Shown one piece after another: positions 1 through 7,056 of a stretch of DNA of 12,260 nucleotides; position 1 is the stretch's first letter; each line of letters opens with the position of its first letter. Position numbers and translations under genes: made by a program. Source of the stretch: Flavobacteriales bacterium UBA7325 (GTDB taxonomy: Bacteria; Bacteroidota; Bacteroidia; Flavobacteriales_D; Crocinitomicaceae). Below the pieces are notes generated by a model. That model did no database searches and was not told the DNA's origin. It saw nothing but the letters and a program-made list of their open reading frames with translations. The stretch is from contig DKPV01000035.1 in NCBI GenBank assembly GCA_002471375.1, positions 1-12,260 on the forward strand, given 5' to 3'.

Positions 1-851
1 TAGAAATTCATTGATAAACCAAACGTCAATGGATAAACTTCAACCGTTTTTTTCGTGTCAAACAGTGGTAACAAACTGTAGTTAGCGAAGACTCCAACAT
101 CTCCAAACCCGAGGCGTACCGCCGCATCCAATTTAAATGAATTTAGTCCATAGGTACCTTTCTCTTTTTGTTTGAAACGCTTTCCATCATACTCTCCTTT
201 TCTTTTAACTTTAGAAGCAATTCTAAGCCCTCCGACAACACCTGCTGCTATGTAAACATTCTTGTGGTTATATCGGCTTGTATTAAACTCCAGCATCAAA
301 GGAACTGTCAAATACGTGGCCTTTAACTTATTCTTTGAATAGCTATTAACAGTATCCACAACAGCATACAAGCTATCTGCATTATCCATTAATAGGTAAT
401 CATCCTTAAAAGCTACAGAAGTAAAGCTAAAACCAAGTCCAGTCGTCAATCCAACAATTGGAGTTCCGAAATTGAGTTTATATTCCAGTGGGTTCAAATT
501 AATCACATGTGATCGAGCAATATCATTATCCCAGTATGGTGTTGACGCAAATGAATTATTAAAGTTCTCATCCATCATCATAAGTACACCAAAATCTAAT
601 CCTGCCCAGTGTGCCTCACTTCTTTTTGATTTTCTTCCGTAATCATCTCTATCTGGATCATCAGAGCCCCAATCAACGGTATCAAAGTCGTCGGTGATAA
701 TTGTTTCTTCCTCTCCATTATTCTCAATAATAATAATAGTCGTATTACCAATTTTCATTCTTGTTGTATCCGGGTCTGTTTCAATCTCTTCTTGTGTAAA
801 ACCTATTGGGCTTAAAAGAAGCATGATTAGTATCGAGTAAATTGTTTTCAT
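1..851 (-). CDS. Outer-membrane beta-barrel protein (PorT/OMP_b-brl-like), complete except for last base of stop
   Basis: Reading down from the ATG at 851-849 gives 283 residues without a stop. The final two bases in the window are TA, so the next codon is probably TAA or TAG. Residues 1-20 look like a signal peptide (Lys2, a hydrophobic core, then FTQ at about 18-20). Residues 21-80 form an acidic, low-complexity linker with a short hydrophobic run of Ile at 39-42. From about residue 81 (HWAGLDFGVLM) alternating aromatic and hydrophobic strands follow: NLNPLEYKLNF, PIVGLTTGLGFSFTS, YLTVPLMLEFN, YIAAGVVGGLRIA, KLDAAVRLGFG. The chain ends PLTFGLSMNF, and a terminal Phe is the usual outer-membrane insertion signal. 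This matches the small beta-barrel proteins common in Bacteroidota. The function is unknown, and the exact family call is inference. It has its own leader region (852-980) and is probably transcribed separately from the upstream gene. Confidence 0.8.
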   Translation of the reverse strand, partial: MKTIYSILIMLLLSPIGFTQEEIETDPDTTRMKIGNTTIIIIENNGEEETIITDDFDTVDWGSDDPDRDDYGRKSKRSEAHWAGLDFGVLMMMDENFNNSFASTPYWDNDIARSHVINLNPLEYKLNFGTPIVGLTTGLGFSFTSVAFKDDYLLMDNADSLYAVVDTVNSYSKNKLKATYLTVPLMLEFNTSRYNHKNVYIAAGVVGGLRIASKVKRKGEYDGKRFKQKEKGTYGLNSFKLDAAVRLGFGDVGVFANYSLLPLFDTKKTVEVYPLTFGLSMNF

Positions 852-915
852 CTTTCTGATTTTAAATTCTTGGTGCTAGCATCGATTTGTTTCGTTTGTA
901 AGTATGACCTATTAG

Positions 916-938
916 GGCATGAAAAGTTACAACATGCC
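916..938 (-). promoter_or_regulatory. Inverted repeat in the leader of the beta-barrel gene
   Basis: GGCATG (916-921) and CATGCC (933-938) form a perfect 6-bp stem with an 11-nt loop. On the minus strand the T-run lies before the stem rather than after it, so it is not a normal intrinsic terminator for the S4 gene. If the -7 box at 944-951 is used, the transcript would begin almost exactly at this stem-loop. A 5'-end stabilising hairpin or an operator are both possible. Confidence 0.3.
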
Positions 939-943
939 AAAAA

Positions 944-951
944 CAAAAATA
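944..951 (-). promoter_or_regulatory. Candidate -7 box for the beta-barrel protein gene
   Basis: On the minus strand these bases read TATTTTTG, a full match to the Bacteroidota -7 element TAnnTTTG. The box lies 93 bp upstream of the ATG at 851. No TTTG element is seen at the expected 19-22 bp upstream, so support is partial. T-rich DNA gives this motif easily by chance. Confidence 0.3.
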
Positions 952-980
952 CAACTCATTGAATTACAGTATGTAAACGC

Positions 981-1361
981 CTAGTCTTGCCAATCATCGA
1001 GGAACCTGTCCATATCCCTCCGGTCCTTTTTTGATGGTTTTCCTGTGCCGTGTTCTCGGTAATTAGATTGTGCAATCTGATACATCTTGAGTTTTTCTCT
1101 TTCCTCATCAGGTGTAATATCAGCTATATAATCAATCGCGAGTTTTGCACCAACTCTTCGTCCTAATAATTGAGTTACTCGATACGTAAATGTTGCGGTG
1201 TTTCTAATTACTTGGATCTCATCGCCCAACTTAACCTCTCGTGATGGTTTCACGTGAACCCCGTTAAGTCTAATTTTACCTTTCTGAATGGCTTCTGCTG
1301 AAATTGCACGTGTCTTGGCAAGTCTTACACTCCACGCGAACTTATCGAACCTACAAGCCAT
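981..1361 (-). CDS. hslR: Hsp15-like S4-domain RNA-binding protein
   Basis: This 126-residue protein begins MACRFDKFAWSVRLAKTR, the S4 fold of heat shock protein 15 (consensus MRIDKWLW.VRLFKTR). It continues with KGKIRLNGVHVKPSREVKLGD (about residues 27-47), the RNA-contacting part of S4. The tail (86-126) is charged and basic-acidic (EREKLK, GKPSKKDRRDMDRF), as in Hsp15. In E. coli, Hsp15 binds free 50S subunits carrying a stranded peptidyl-tRNA and helps recycle them; that role is assumed here by homology. The start at 1361 overlaps the preceding yjbR-like gene by 11 bp, suggesting translational coupling as the last gene of the desaturase unit. Length is close to that of the family (about 130). 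The gene symbol is by family resemblance. Confidence 0.85.
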   Translation of the reverse strand: MACRFDKFAWSVRLAKTRAISAEAIQKGKIRLNGVHVKPSREVKLGDEIQVIRNTATFTYRVTQLLGRRVGAKLAIDYIADITPDEEREKLKMYQIAQSNYREHGTGKPSKKDRRDMDRFLDDWQD

Positions 1362-1695
1362 CTCTAAGCTTCTTTGTTAGCGTTTTAGCGATCTCATTAT
1401 AGGAATGTGTGATTAACTCAAGTAAAAGCTCTTCTGGAACATCTTTTTCAACAGAAACTGAATTCCATAGACGTTTGTTCATATGCCAACCTGCCTTCAC
1501 GCCATTGTATGTTTTGCGCAATTCAATTGCTCGTTCAGGATCGCATTTGAGATTAACATAACTAAACACATCAACATCTGTTAAAGCGAACATCTTCCCT
1601 GCCACTTTAAACACCAGCGTTTTCTCATCAAAAGAAAAGCCTTCTGTTACCCCTTTCTTTTGGAGGCAAAAGTCACGATACTCCTCTATGTTCAC
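1351..1695 (-). CDS. MmcQ/YjbR family protein, GTG start
   Basis: The product has 114 residues. The start MNIEEYRDFCLQKKGVTEGF, then DEKTLVFKVAGKMFALTDVD and later GWHMNKRLWNSV, are hallmarks of the YjbR/MmcQ family. These are small single-domain proteins with a CyaY-like fold, predicted to bind DNA. Their cellular role is not well established. The initiation codon is GTG (1695-1693), and it overlaps the TGA stop of the desaturase gene as GTGA. The family N-terminus fits this codon exactly and no better ATG lies upstream, so the start is secure. The 3' end overlaps the S4 gene by 11 bp. It is the middle gene of a three-gene unit with no independent promoter visible. Confidence 0.85.
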   Translation of the reverse strand: MNIEEYRDFCLQKKGVTEGFSFDEKTLVFKVAGKMFALTDVDVFSYVNLKCDPERAIELRKTYNGVKAGWHMNKRLWNSVSVEKDVPEELLLELITHSYNEIAKTLTKKLRDGL

Positions 1696-2807
1696 TTCTT
1701 TTCAGCGTGAGCTGGCAAAACATCATTTTGTCCTAGGCGGTACAATAGTTTCGCGTGATCAGCAATCGCACCACGGAATGTTTTGTATGAATAATATGGA
1801 ATTCCATACTCTAATGCCGTTTCACGTACGATACTTGAAATCTTTCTATAGTGTACATGACAGATATTCGGGAATAAATGATGCTCAATTTGATAATTTA
1901 AGCCACCAACATACCAAGAAAATAGTCGCGCCTTTGGAGCAAAGTTAGCTGTAGTTTTCAACTGGCTAACTGCCCAATCCGTCTCAACATTTCCCGACTT
2001 ATCTGGAACTGGGAAATCTGATCTTGGAAGTACATGCGCCGGCTGAAAAATAAGCGCTAGAGTCATTCCAGCTATAAAGTGCATTAGTATAAATCCTAAG
2101 ATAGATACCCACCACGCAACCGGAGTAAACAAAACCGGCAACGTAATCAATGTACCCAAATAAAGTACTTTACTGATAATAATCGTGAATAGCATTAATG
2201 CAGGAGAAATTCCTTGTGTCTTAATTAGACCCATTTTTTTGTATCTCGCAAATTGAGAATAATCTTTTGTTGTACACCACATTAATGTCATCATCCCATA
2301 AAGTGGCCAAGCATAAATGTGCTGAAAACGGTGACCCTTCAACCTTTTTTGGTTTGGAGAAAAACGCATTAAAACACCCGTGTCGATGTCCTCATCGATT
2401 TGATCCACATTGGTATATGTGTGATGTAAAACGTTATGTTGAATTCTCCAGTTTGCATCGCTTCCGCCAACTGCATTCGTCAACTTACCGATAATCTTGT
2501 TCACCCACTTATTCTTGGAATAAGCTTGATGATTAGCATCGTGCATAATTGAAAGTCCAACACCAGCTGTCCCGAATCCCATCAATACCCACATCAACAT
2601 CACTAACCAAGTGTTAGTTACGATTGTGAGCATTAAAATAAATGGAACAAGATATAGGCTCAACATAAATATGGTCTTAAGGACCATATTAGTGTCTGCA
2701 TAGCGTGTTTTATTGTTGTCTTTGAAATAAGCATTGACGCGTTTACGTAATACTTTGTAGAAATCTTTGTGCTCCGTATTTGAGTACGTTATTTGTTTTA
2801 ATCCCAT
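1692..2807 (-). CDS. Membrane fatty-acid (acyl-CoA/acyl-lipid) desaturase
   Basis: This 371-residue integral membrane di-iron desaturase would insert a double bond into acyl chains and so adjust membrane fluidity. All three histidine boxes are present: HDANH (His89, His93), HNVLHH (His124, His128, His129) and QIEHH (Gln306, His309, His310). The Gln in box three is typical of front-end and acyl-CoA/acyl-lipid desaturases. Hydrophobic segments lie at about residues 43-63, 66-88, 200-226 and 230-255. There is no N-terminal cytochrome b5 domain, so electrons probably come from a separate ferredoxin or cytochrome. Substrate and regiospecificity cannot be read from the sequence. It is the first gene of the unit with yjbR-like and hsp15-like genes, has a good promoter at 2828-2861 and a leader of only about 14 nt. 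It is transcribed divergently from ispG. Confidence 0.9.
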   Translation of the reverse strand: MGLKQITYSNTEHKDFYKVLRKRVNAYFKDNNKTRYADTNMVLKTIFMLSLYLVPFILMLTIVTNTWLVMLMWVLMGFGTAGVGLSIMHDANHQAYSKNKWVNKIIGKLTNAVGGSDANWRIQHNVLHHTYTNVDQIDEDIDTGVLMRFSPNQKRLKGHRFQHIYAWPLYGMMTLMWCTTKDYSQFARYKKMGLIKTQGISPALMLFTIIISKVLYLGTLITLPVLFTPVAWWVSILGFILMHFIAGMTLALIFQPAHVLPRSDFPVPDKSGNVETDWAVSQLKTTANFAPKARLFSWYVGGLNYQIEHHLFPNICHVHYRKISSIVRETALEYGIPYYSYKTFRGAIADHAKLLYRLGQNDVLPAHAEKK

Positions 2808-2827
2808 GTTTTAGAAATAAGCTATCA

Positions 2828-2861
2828 CAAAGATACGTCATATTGGGCCAATAGTTCCAAA
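2828..2861 (-). promoter_or_regulatory. Bacteroidota-type promoter of the desaturase unit
   Basis: Read on the minus strand, TTTG (2861-2858) is followed after 22 bp by TATCTTTG (2835-2828), a perfect TAnnTTTG box. The spacer is within the range reported for flavobacterial promoters. Transcription would start near 2821-2823, giving a leader of about 14 nt before the ATG at 2807. Confidence 0.65.
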
Positions 2862-2969
2862 CATCGATCATATTTTATGCTTTATTGTGGATATTCTGGC
2901 ACTCTTAACCGCCGAAAAGACCTCATTAATCGCTACTTTTACCGATGTTTATCACCTCATTTTATACAT

Positions 2970-4892
2970 ATGTCGAAATTACCCAAATACTGCAACGATT
3001 ATTTTAATAGAGCGCGTTTTGAGACTCGAAAAGTTGAGGTCGGTACAATTGGCATCGGAGGAAACAACCCTATCAGAGTTCAGTCCATGACTACAACTGA
3101 TACAATGGATACAAACAGTTCGGTAGAACAGTCTATCAGAATGATCGAGGCTGGCTGTGAACTAGTACGGTTAACTGCTCCAAGTAAAAAAGAAGCAGAA
3201 AACCTTCGAGATATTAGGCAAGCACTTGTTGATAAGGGGTACAACACACCTTTAGTCGCAGACATACATTTCACTCCAAATGCCGCTGAAATTGCGGCAA
3301 GAATTGTCGAAAAAGTTCGTGTCAACCCAGGCAATTACGCTGACAAAAAAAGATTCGAAGAAATAGAATACAGCGACGCTAGTTATCAAGATGAGCTTAA
3401 CAGAATTGAGGATAAGTTTACGCCATTAGTACTATTGTGTAAAGAAGAAGGTACGGCAATGCGCATAGGAACCAATCATGGCTCTCTTTCTGATCGGATT
3501 CTAAGCCGTTTTGGAGACACGCCCGAGGGAATGGTTGAATCCGCGATGGAGTTCTTGAGGATCTGCGTAAAAAACAACTATCACGAGATCGTTCTATCAA
3601 TGAAAGCGAGTAACACGTTAGTGATGGTTCAAGCTTATAGGTTATTAGTTTCAACCATGCGCGCTGAAGGCATGAACTATCCATTACATCTAGGCGTCAC
3701 AGAGGCTGGAGATGGTGAGGATGGGAGAATAAAATCGGCAGTTGGCATTGGTGCTCTCCTTGAAGATGGCATCGGTGATACAATTCGTGTTTCTCTTACA
3801 GAAGAACCCGAAGCTGAAATACCCGTAGCACAAAAAATTATAGCAAAGACCGCTTTGGATGGGTTACAAGAGCCTATTAAGTCCGAACAATCATTAAGCT
3901 ACAGCCCCTATCATCATTCAAGAAGAGAAACAACAGAAGTATTAAATATTGGTGATCATCACGTTCCTGTTGTTGTCGCGGATTTAAGCAACGTGGAACA
4001 TATCAAGCCTTCGCATCTTTTTGCTTTCGGATATCAATATTCCGTTCCCTTGGATAAATGGACAATCACTGATAGTGCAGCAGATATTCTTTACCTCGGT
4101 GATCGTGAACTTTCATTCGAAATACCGGGTACTCTTATTGCTCTGACTTCAACTAAAAACTGGAAGACGAATTATCAAAAAAAGAAAGGTTTCTATCCTT
4201 TATTTTCAAGAGAAGACCTTGCAAAACATGACGCAACTGACGCCATTTTTATTGATCATTCGGCTGATGATTTAGATATTGATTACCTACATAATTACCC
4301 TGCTTCATGTGTTGTATTAAGCACTTCTAAAGCGAACAAAACACATGTTTACCGTAGGTTTAGATTAAATTTAGCGAATAAAAAACTCAACAATCCAATA
4401 ATTCTTCATTCTAGCTACAAATCTGAAGATACCGAAACATTTCAAATCTGGGCATCCTCGGACCTTGGGAATGCATTTATCGATGGATTCGGAGATGGGA
4501 TTTGGCTCGCAGGGGTGGTGGGAAATCAAACCATTAACTCAACTGCTTTCGGAATACTTCAAGCAACACGCTCAAGAATCTCTAAAACCGAATATATTTC
4601 ATGTCCCTCTTGTGGTCGAACACTTTTCGATTTACAAGAAACAACCGCGAACATCAGATCTAGAACGTCCCATCTTAAAGGATTAAAAATTGGGATCATG
4701 GGGTGTATTGTAAATGGGCCCGGAGAAATGGCCGATGCCGATTATGGATATGTTGGAACCCGACCCGGAAAAATACATTTATACAAAGAGCAAGAAGTTG
4801 TAAAGAAAAATGTAGAAGAAGTCGATGCAGTTGAGGCACTTATCGAATTGATAAAAGAAAATGACGATTGGGTAGACCCTGTAGATTCATGA
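2970..4892 (+). CDS. ispG: IspG, (E)-4-hydroxy-3-methylbut-2-enyl-diphosphate synthase, long three-domain form
   Basis: IspG performs the penultimate MEP-pathway step: reductive ring opening of MEcPP to HMBPP in the cytosol, using a [4Fe-4S] cluster. From the ATG at 2970 the protein has 640 residues. That is far longer than the E. coli enzyme (about 370), because of an insert between the TIM barrel (about 15-290; GGNNPIRVQSMTTTDT, GVTEAGDGEDGRIKSAVGIG) and the Fe-S domain. The insert spans about 295-530 and matches the form known from Bacteroidota, Chlamydiae and plants. Cluster ligands are Cys545 and Cys548 (CPSCGRT), Cys579 and Glu586 (GCIVNGPGE). An in-frame ATG at 2877 would add 31 residues, but that stretch does not resemble the family and overlaps the upstream regulatory region. 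The ATG at 2970 puts the conserved N-terminal region where the family has it. There is no Shine-Dalgarno sequence and no clear -33/-7 pair. Confidence 0.95.
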   Translation: MSKLPKYCNDYFNRARFETRKVEVGTIGIGGNNPIRVQSMTTTDTMDTNSSVEQSIRMIEAGCELVRLTAPSKKEAENLRDIRQALVDKGYNTPLVADIHFTPNAAEIAARIVEKVRVNPGNYADKKRFEEIEYSDASYQDELNRIEDKFTPLVLLCKEEGTAMRIGTNHGSLSDRILSRFGDTPEGMVESAMEFLRICVKNNYHEIVLSMKASNTLVMVQAYRLLVSTMRAEGMNYPLHLGVTEAGDGEDGRIKSAVGIGALLEDGIGDTIRVSLTEEPEAEIPVAQKIIAKTALDGLQEPIKSEQSLSYSPYHHSRRETTEVLNIGDHHVPVVVADLSNVEHIKPSHLFAFGYQYSVPLDKWTITDSAADILYLGDRELSFEIPGTLIALTSTKNWKTNYQKKKGFYPLFSREDLAKHDATDAIFIDHSADDLDIDYLHNYPASCVVLSTSKANKTHVYRRFRLNLANKKLNNPIILHSSYKSEDTETFQIWASSDLGNAFIDGFGDGIWLAGVVGNQTINSTAFGILQATRSRISKTEYISCPSCGRTLFDLQETTANIRSRTSHLKGLKIGIMGCIVNGPGEMADADYGYVGTRPGKIHLYKEQEVVKKNVEEVDAVEALIELIKENDDWVDPVDS

Positions 4893-4914
4893 AACTAGTA
4901 ACCGAGGATCTTTT

Positions 4915-4931
4915 TCAGTGTTAAACACTGA
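4915..4931 (+). other. Perfect palindrome downstream of ispG
   Basis: TCAGTGTT and AACACTGA flank a single central A, giving a 17-nt perfect inverted repeat (realistically a 6-7 bp stem with a small loop). It starts 22 bp after the ispG stop. T5 precedes it, but no T-run follows on the plus strand, so it is not a textbook intrinsic terminator. It could protect the 3' end of the mRNA or act as a protein site. Confidence 0.35.
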
Positions 4932-4943
4932 TAATCATGTGGT

Positions 4944-4962
4944 TAGCCCTGTTTTTGGGTTA
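4944..4962 (+). terminator. Weak terminator-like hairpin after ispG
   Basis: TAGCCC (4944-4949) pairs with GGGTTA (4957-4962), including one G-T pair, around a 7-nt T-rich loop. It is followed by TATTAAAC, a poor U-tract. With the palindrome just upstream it may help end the ispG transcript, but the stem is short. Confidence 0.3.
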
Positions 4963-5137
4963 TATTAAACTTATACGATCTCTAAAATTCAATACCACCA
5001 CACCACTGGACGGCTAAACGTTCGTTAGAAGCCCTTAAAACACCATTTTCTATACGAGGTCAGAAAAAGTGGTCCATTCATAGCTTTTCAACCAAAAAAA
5101 ACGATCTGACGAAAACCAAAATGGTACCAATAATTAA

Positions 5138-7009
5138 TTATCGACCAAGATAAATTAGAAGAACTGAAATATCACTTGGGGACAAACCACTAATTCTTGA
5201 AGCTTGACCAATTGTTGCAGGTTGAATCGCCTTTAACTTCTCTTTCGCCTCCGAACTTAAACTAAGTAGAAGGGTGAAGTCCGTATTGGGTGGAATCTTA
5301 ACATCTTCAAGTCGACCTAGCTTTGCAGCAACTTCTTGTTCTCTTGTTATGTATCCCTCGTACTTCAGTTGGATTTCCGTTTGATCAACGATACCCTCAT
5401 GTGTTGAAGTTAAATCCGCTGCCAATTTAGAAGCGTCCGGGTTCATTTCAAGAACATCTTCCATCGTAATGTTTGGACGCGTTATGAGTGAACTAAGCTT
5501 TACCTTCTGCTTTATCGGAGAGCTCTTATATTTATCTAAAATTGGGTTTGCAATTTCCGGAGACACACCTTCCCTTCTTAAGGATTTCTTTAACGTCTCC
5601 GTACCGTTTGACTTTGCATCCACACGTTGCATTGAATCATCACTTGCTAGACCTAGCGCATACCCCATAGGTGTCAACCTTAAATCAGCATTATCCTGGC
5701 GCAATAGGATTCGATATTCAGCACGGCTCGTAAACATTCGGTATGGCTCATCCGTGCCTTTTGTGATCAGGTCGTCAATGAGCACACCTATATAAGCCTC
5801 ATCTCTTGTTAGAATAAATGGATCTTGCTCCTTTACCTTTCTGCTTGCATTTACTCCTGCCATCAGACCTTGGCAAGCTGCCTCCTCGTATCCGGTGGTT
5901 CCATTTATCTGTCCTGCAAAATATAAGTTCTCAACCCTCTTAGTTTCCAACGTATGCTTTAGTTGTGTTGGAGGGAAATAATCATACTCAATAGCATAAC
6001 CCGGCCGGAACATTTTCACATTTTCAAAACCAGGAATCATTTTCATAGCTTTCATTTGAATCTCCTCGGGTAAAGAAGTACTAAAGCCGTTAACATAAAT
6101 CTCTACTGTGTTCCACCCTTCTGGTTCAACAAAAATCTGATGGCGATCACGATCAGCAAAACGATTAATTTTATCCTCTATACTTGGGCAATATCTAGGT
6201 CCAGAAGCTTTAATCGTTCCATTAAACATTGGGGAACGGTCGAACCCTTCCTTTAACATTTCGTGCGTCTCTGGATTCGTATATGTTATGTGACATGAAC
6301 GCTGAACTTCTAGCGACTTTGTGTCGGTAAAGCTAAACTTTGAAGGCTCCTCATCACCAAACTGCTCCTCCATTTTAGAATAGTCTAATGAGCGACCATC
6401 TACGCGTGGCGGCGTACCGGTCTTCATTCTTCCCGCCTCAAATCCTAATTCCACTAATTCCTCTGTAATACCTGTAGAAGATCTTTCACCTGCTCTCCCT
6501 CCTCCAAACTGTTTTTCACCAAGGTGAATCAAACCATTTAGAAAAGTTCCATTCGTTAAAATCACCGTTTTCGAGCGGATTTCCATTCCAATAGAGGTTT
6601 TCACTCCAACAGCTTTACCATCTTCAACAACAATACCCTGGACCATGTCTTGCCAAAAATCAACACCAGGATTTCGCTCAAGCATCAACCTCCACTCTTC
6701 AGCGAATCGCATCCGGTCATTTTGCGTTCGTGGCGACCACATAGCAGGACCTTTAGATTTATTCAGCATCCTGAATTGAATCGCGCTTAAATCGCTCACA
6801 ATTCCAGAACCCCCACCTAAGGCATCAATCTCCCTCACAATCTGCCCCTTTGCCACACCCCCCATCGCTGGGTTGCAACTCATTTGAGCAATCGTATTCA
6901 TGTTCATGGTAACTAGCAAGACAGAACTCCCTAATTTGGCCGCAGCATTCGCAGCTTCACAGCCCGCATGCCCAGCACCAACAACAACTACATCGTATTC
7001 TTTCAGCAT
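5138..7009 (-). CDS. mnmG: MnmG (GidA), tRNA uridine-5-carboxymethylaminomethyl synthesis enzyme
   Basis: With MnmE, MnmG builds the (carboxymethyl)aminomethyl group at C5 of the wobble uridine (U34) of certain tRNAs, using FAD and NADH. From the ATG at 7009 the protein has 623 residues, the normal length. The FAD-binding Rossmann motif VVGAGHAGCEAA is at about 9-20. SCNPAMGGVAKG contains conserved Cys45, and GPRYCPSIEDK contains Cys274, the two cysteines known to matter in the family. Family signatures GGGRAGERSSTG, TGTPPRVDG and GTTGYEEAACQGLMAGVNA follow, and the helical GidA-associated domain ends at ISVLLIYLGR. A GTG one codon earlier (7012) is also open, but ATG is preferred. It is the last gene of the DUF4175 unit, 47 bp after ybeY. 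A parS site fills most of that gap and leaves no Shine-Dalgarno sequence. Confidence 0.97.
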   Translation of the reverse strand: MLKEYDVVVVGAGHAGCEAANAAAKLGSSVLLVTMNMNTIAQMSCNPAMGGVAKGQIVREIDALGGGSGIVSDLSAIQFRMLNKSKGPAMWSPRTQNDRMRFAEEWRLMLERNPGVDFWQDMVQGIVVEDGKAVGVKTSIGMEIRSKTVILTNGTFLNGLIHLGEKQFGGGRAGERSSTGITEELVELGFEAGRMKTGTPPRVDGRSLDYSKMEEQFGDEEPSKFSFTDTKSLEVQRSCHITYTNPETHEMLKEGFDRSPMFNGTIKASGPRYCPSIEDKINRFADRDRHQIFVEPEGWNTVEIYVNGFSTSLPEEIQMKAMKMIPGFENVKMFRPGYAIEYDYFPPTQLKHTLETKRVENLYFAGQINGTTGYEEAACQGLMAGVNASRKVKEQDPFILTRDEAYIGVLIDDLITKGTDEPYRMFTSRAEYRILLRQDNADLRLTPMGYALGLASDDSMQRVDAKSNGTETLKKSLRREGVSPEIANPILDKYKSSPIKQKVKLSSLITRPNITMEDVLEMNPDASKLAADLTSTHEGIVDQTEIQLKYEGYITREQEVAAKLGRLEDVKIPPNTDFTLLLSLSSEAKEKLKAIQPATIGQASRISGLSPSDISVLLIYLGR

Positions 7010-7016
7010 CACTTAA

Positions 7017-7032
7017 TGTTTCACGTGGAACA
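7017..7032. other. parS site 1 (ParB/Spo0J binding), mnmG leader
   Basis: The 16 bases are TGTTTCACGTGGAACA, a near-palindrome around CACGTG. The left half matches the Bacillus-type parS (TGTTTCAC) and the right half matches the version ending GTGGAACA. parS is the centromere element on which the ParB CTPase loads and spreads before ParA- and SMC-dependent origin segregation. The site lies 7 bp upstream of the mnmG ATG. Confidence 0.85.
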
Positions 7033-7056
7033 AAACTACAACACTTTTAGGTAAAA

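Larger units (their letters stand above)
4893..5137. other. Gene-free gap between convergent ispG and mnmG
   Basis: This 245-bp stretch lies between two 3' ends. It holds two small inverted repeats (4915-4931 and 4944-4962), a run of eight T on the minus strand near 5093-5100, and an AT palindrome ATAATTAATTAT (5130-5141) over the mnmG stop codon. I see no credible ORF, tRNA or repeat family. It most likely contains the 3' ends of both transcripts. Confidence 0.6.

Noticed and set aside
1246..1261. Third parS-like sequence GGTTTCACGTGAACCC inside the Hsp15-like gene
   Set aside because: It differs from parS at three of 16 positions, including two in the outer half-site. It also encodes the conserved VHVKP stretch of the S4 domain, which explains it.
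1688..1948. Plus-strand ORFs within the desaturase gene (also 2267-2494)
   Set aside because: They are antisense shadows over the histidine-box-bearing desaturase, without family resemblance.
2886..2894. DnaA-box-like TGTGGATAT, and another near match GTATCCACA at 352-360
   Set aside because: Each has one mismatch and they are isolated, one inside a gene. There is no cluster or AT-rich unwinding element, so no origin is called here despite the parS sites.
2877..2969. N-terminal extension of IspG from the upstream in-frame ATG
   Set aside because: The 31 extra residues do not look like any IspG N-terminus, and the region overlaps the divergent promoter area. The ATG at 2970 fits the family.
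7010..7012. GTG start for mnmG one codon upstream
   Set aside because: An ATG follows directly, and the family N-terminus needs no additional residue.
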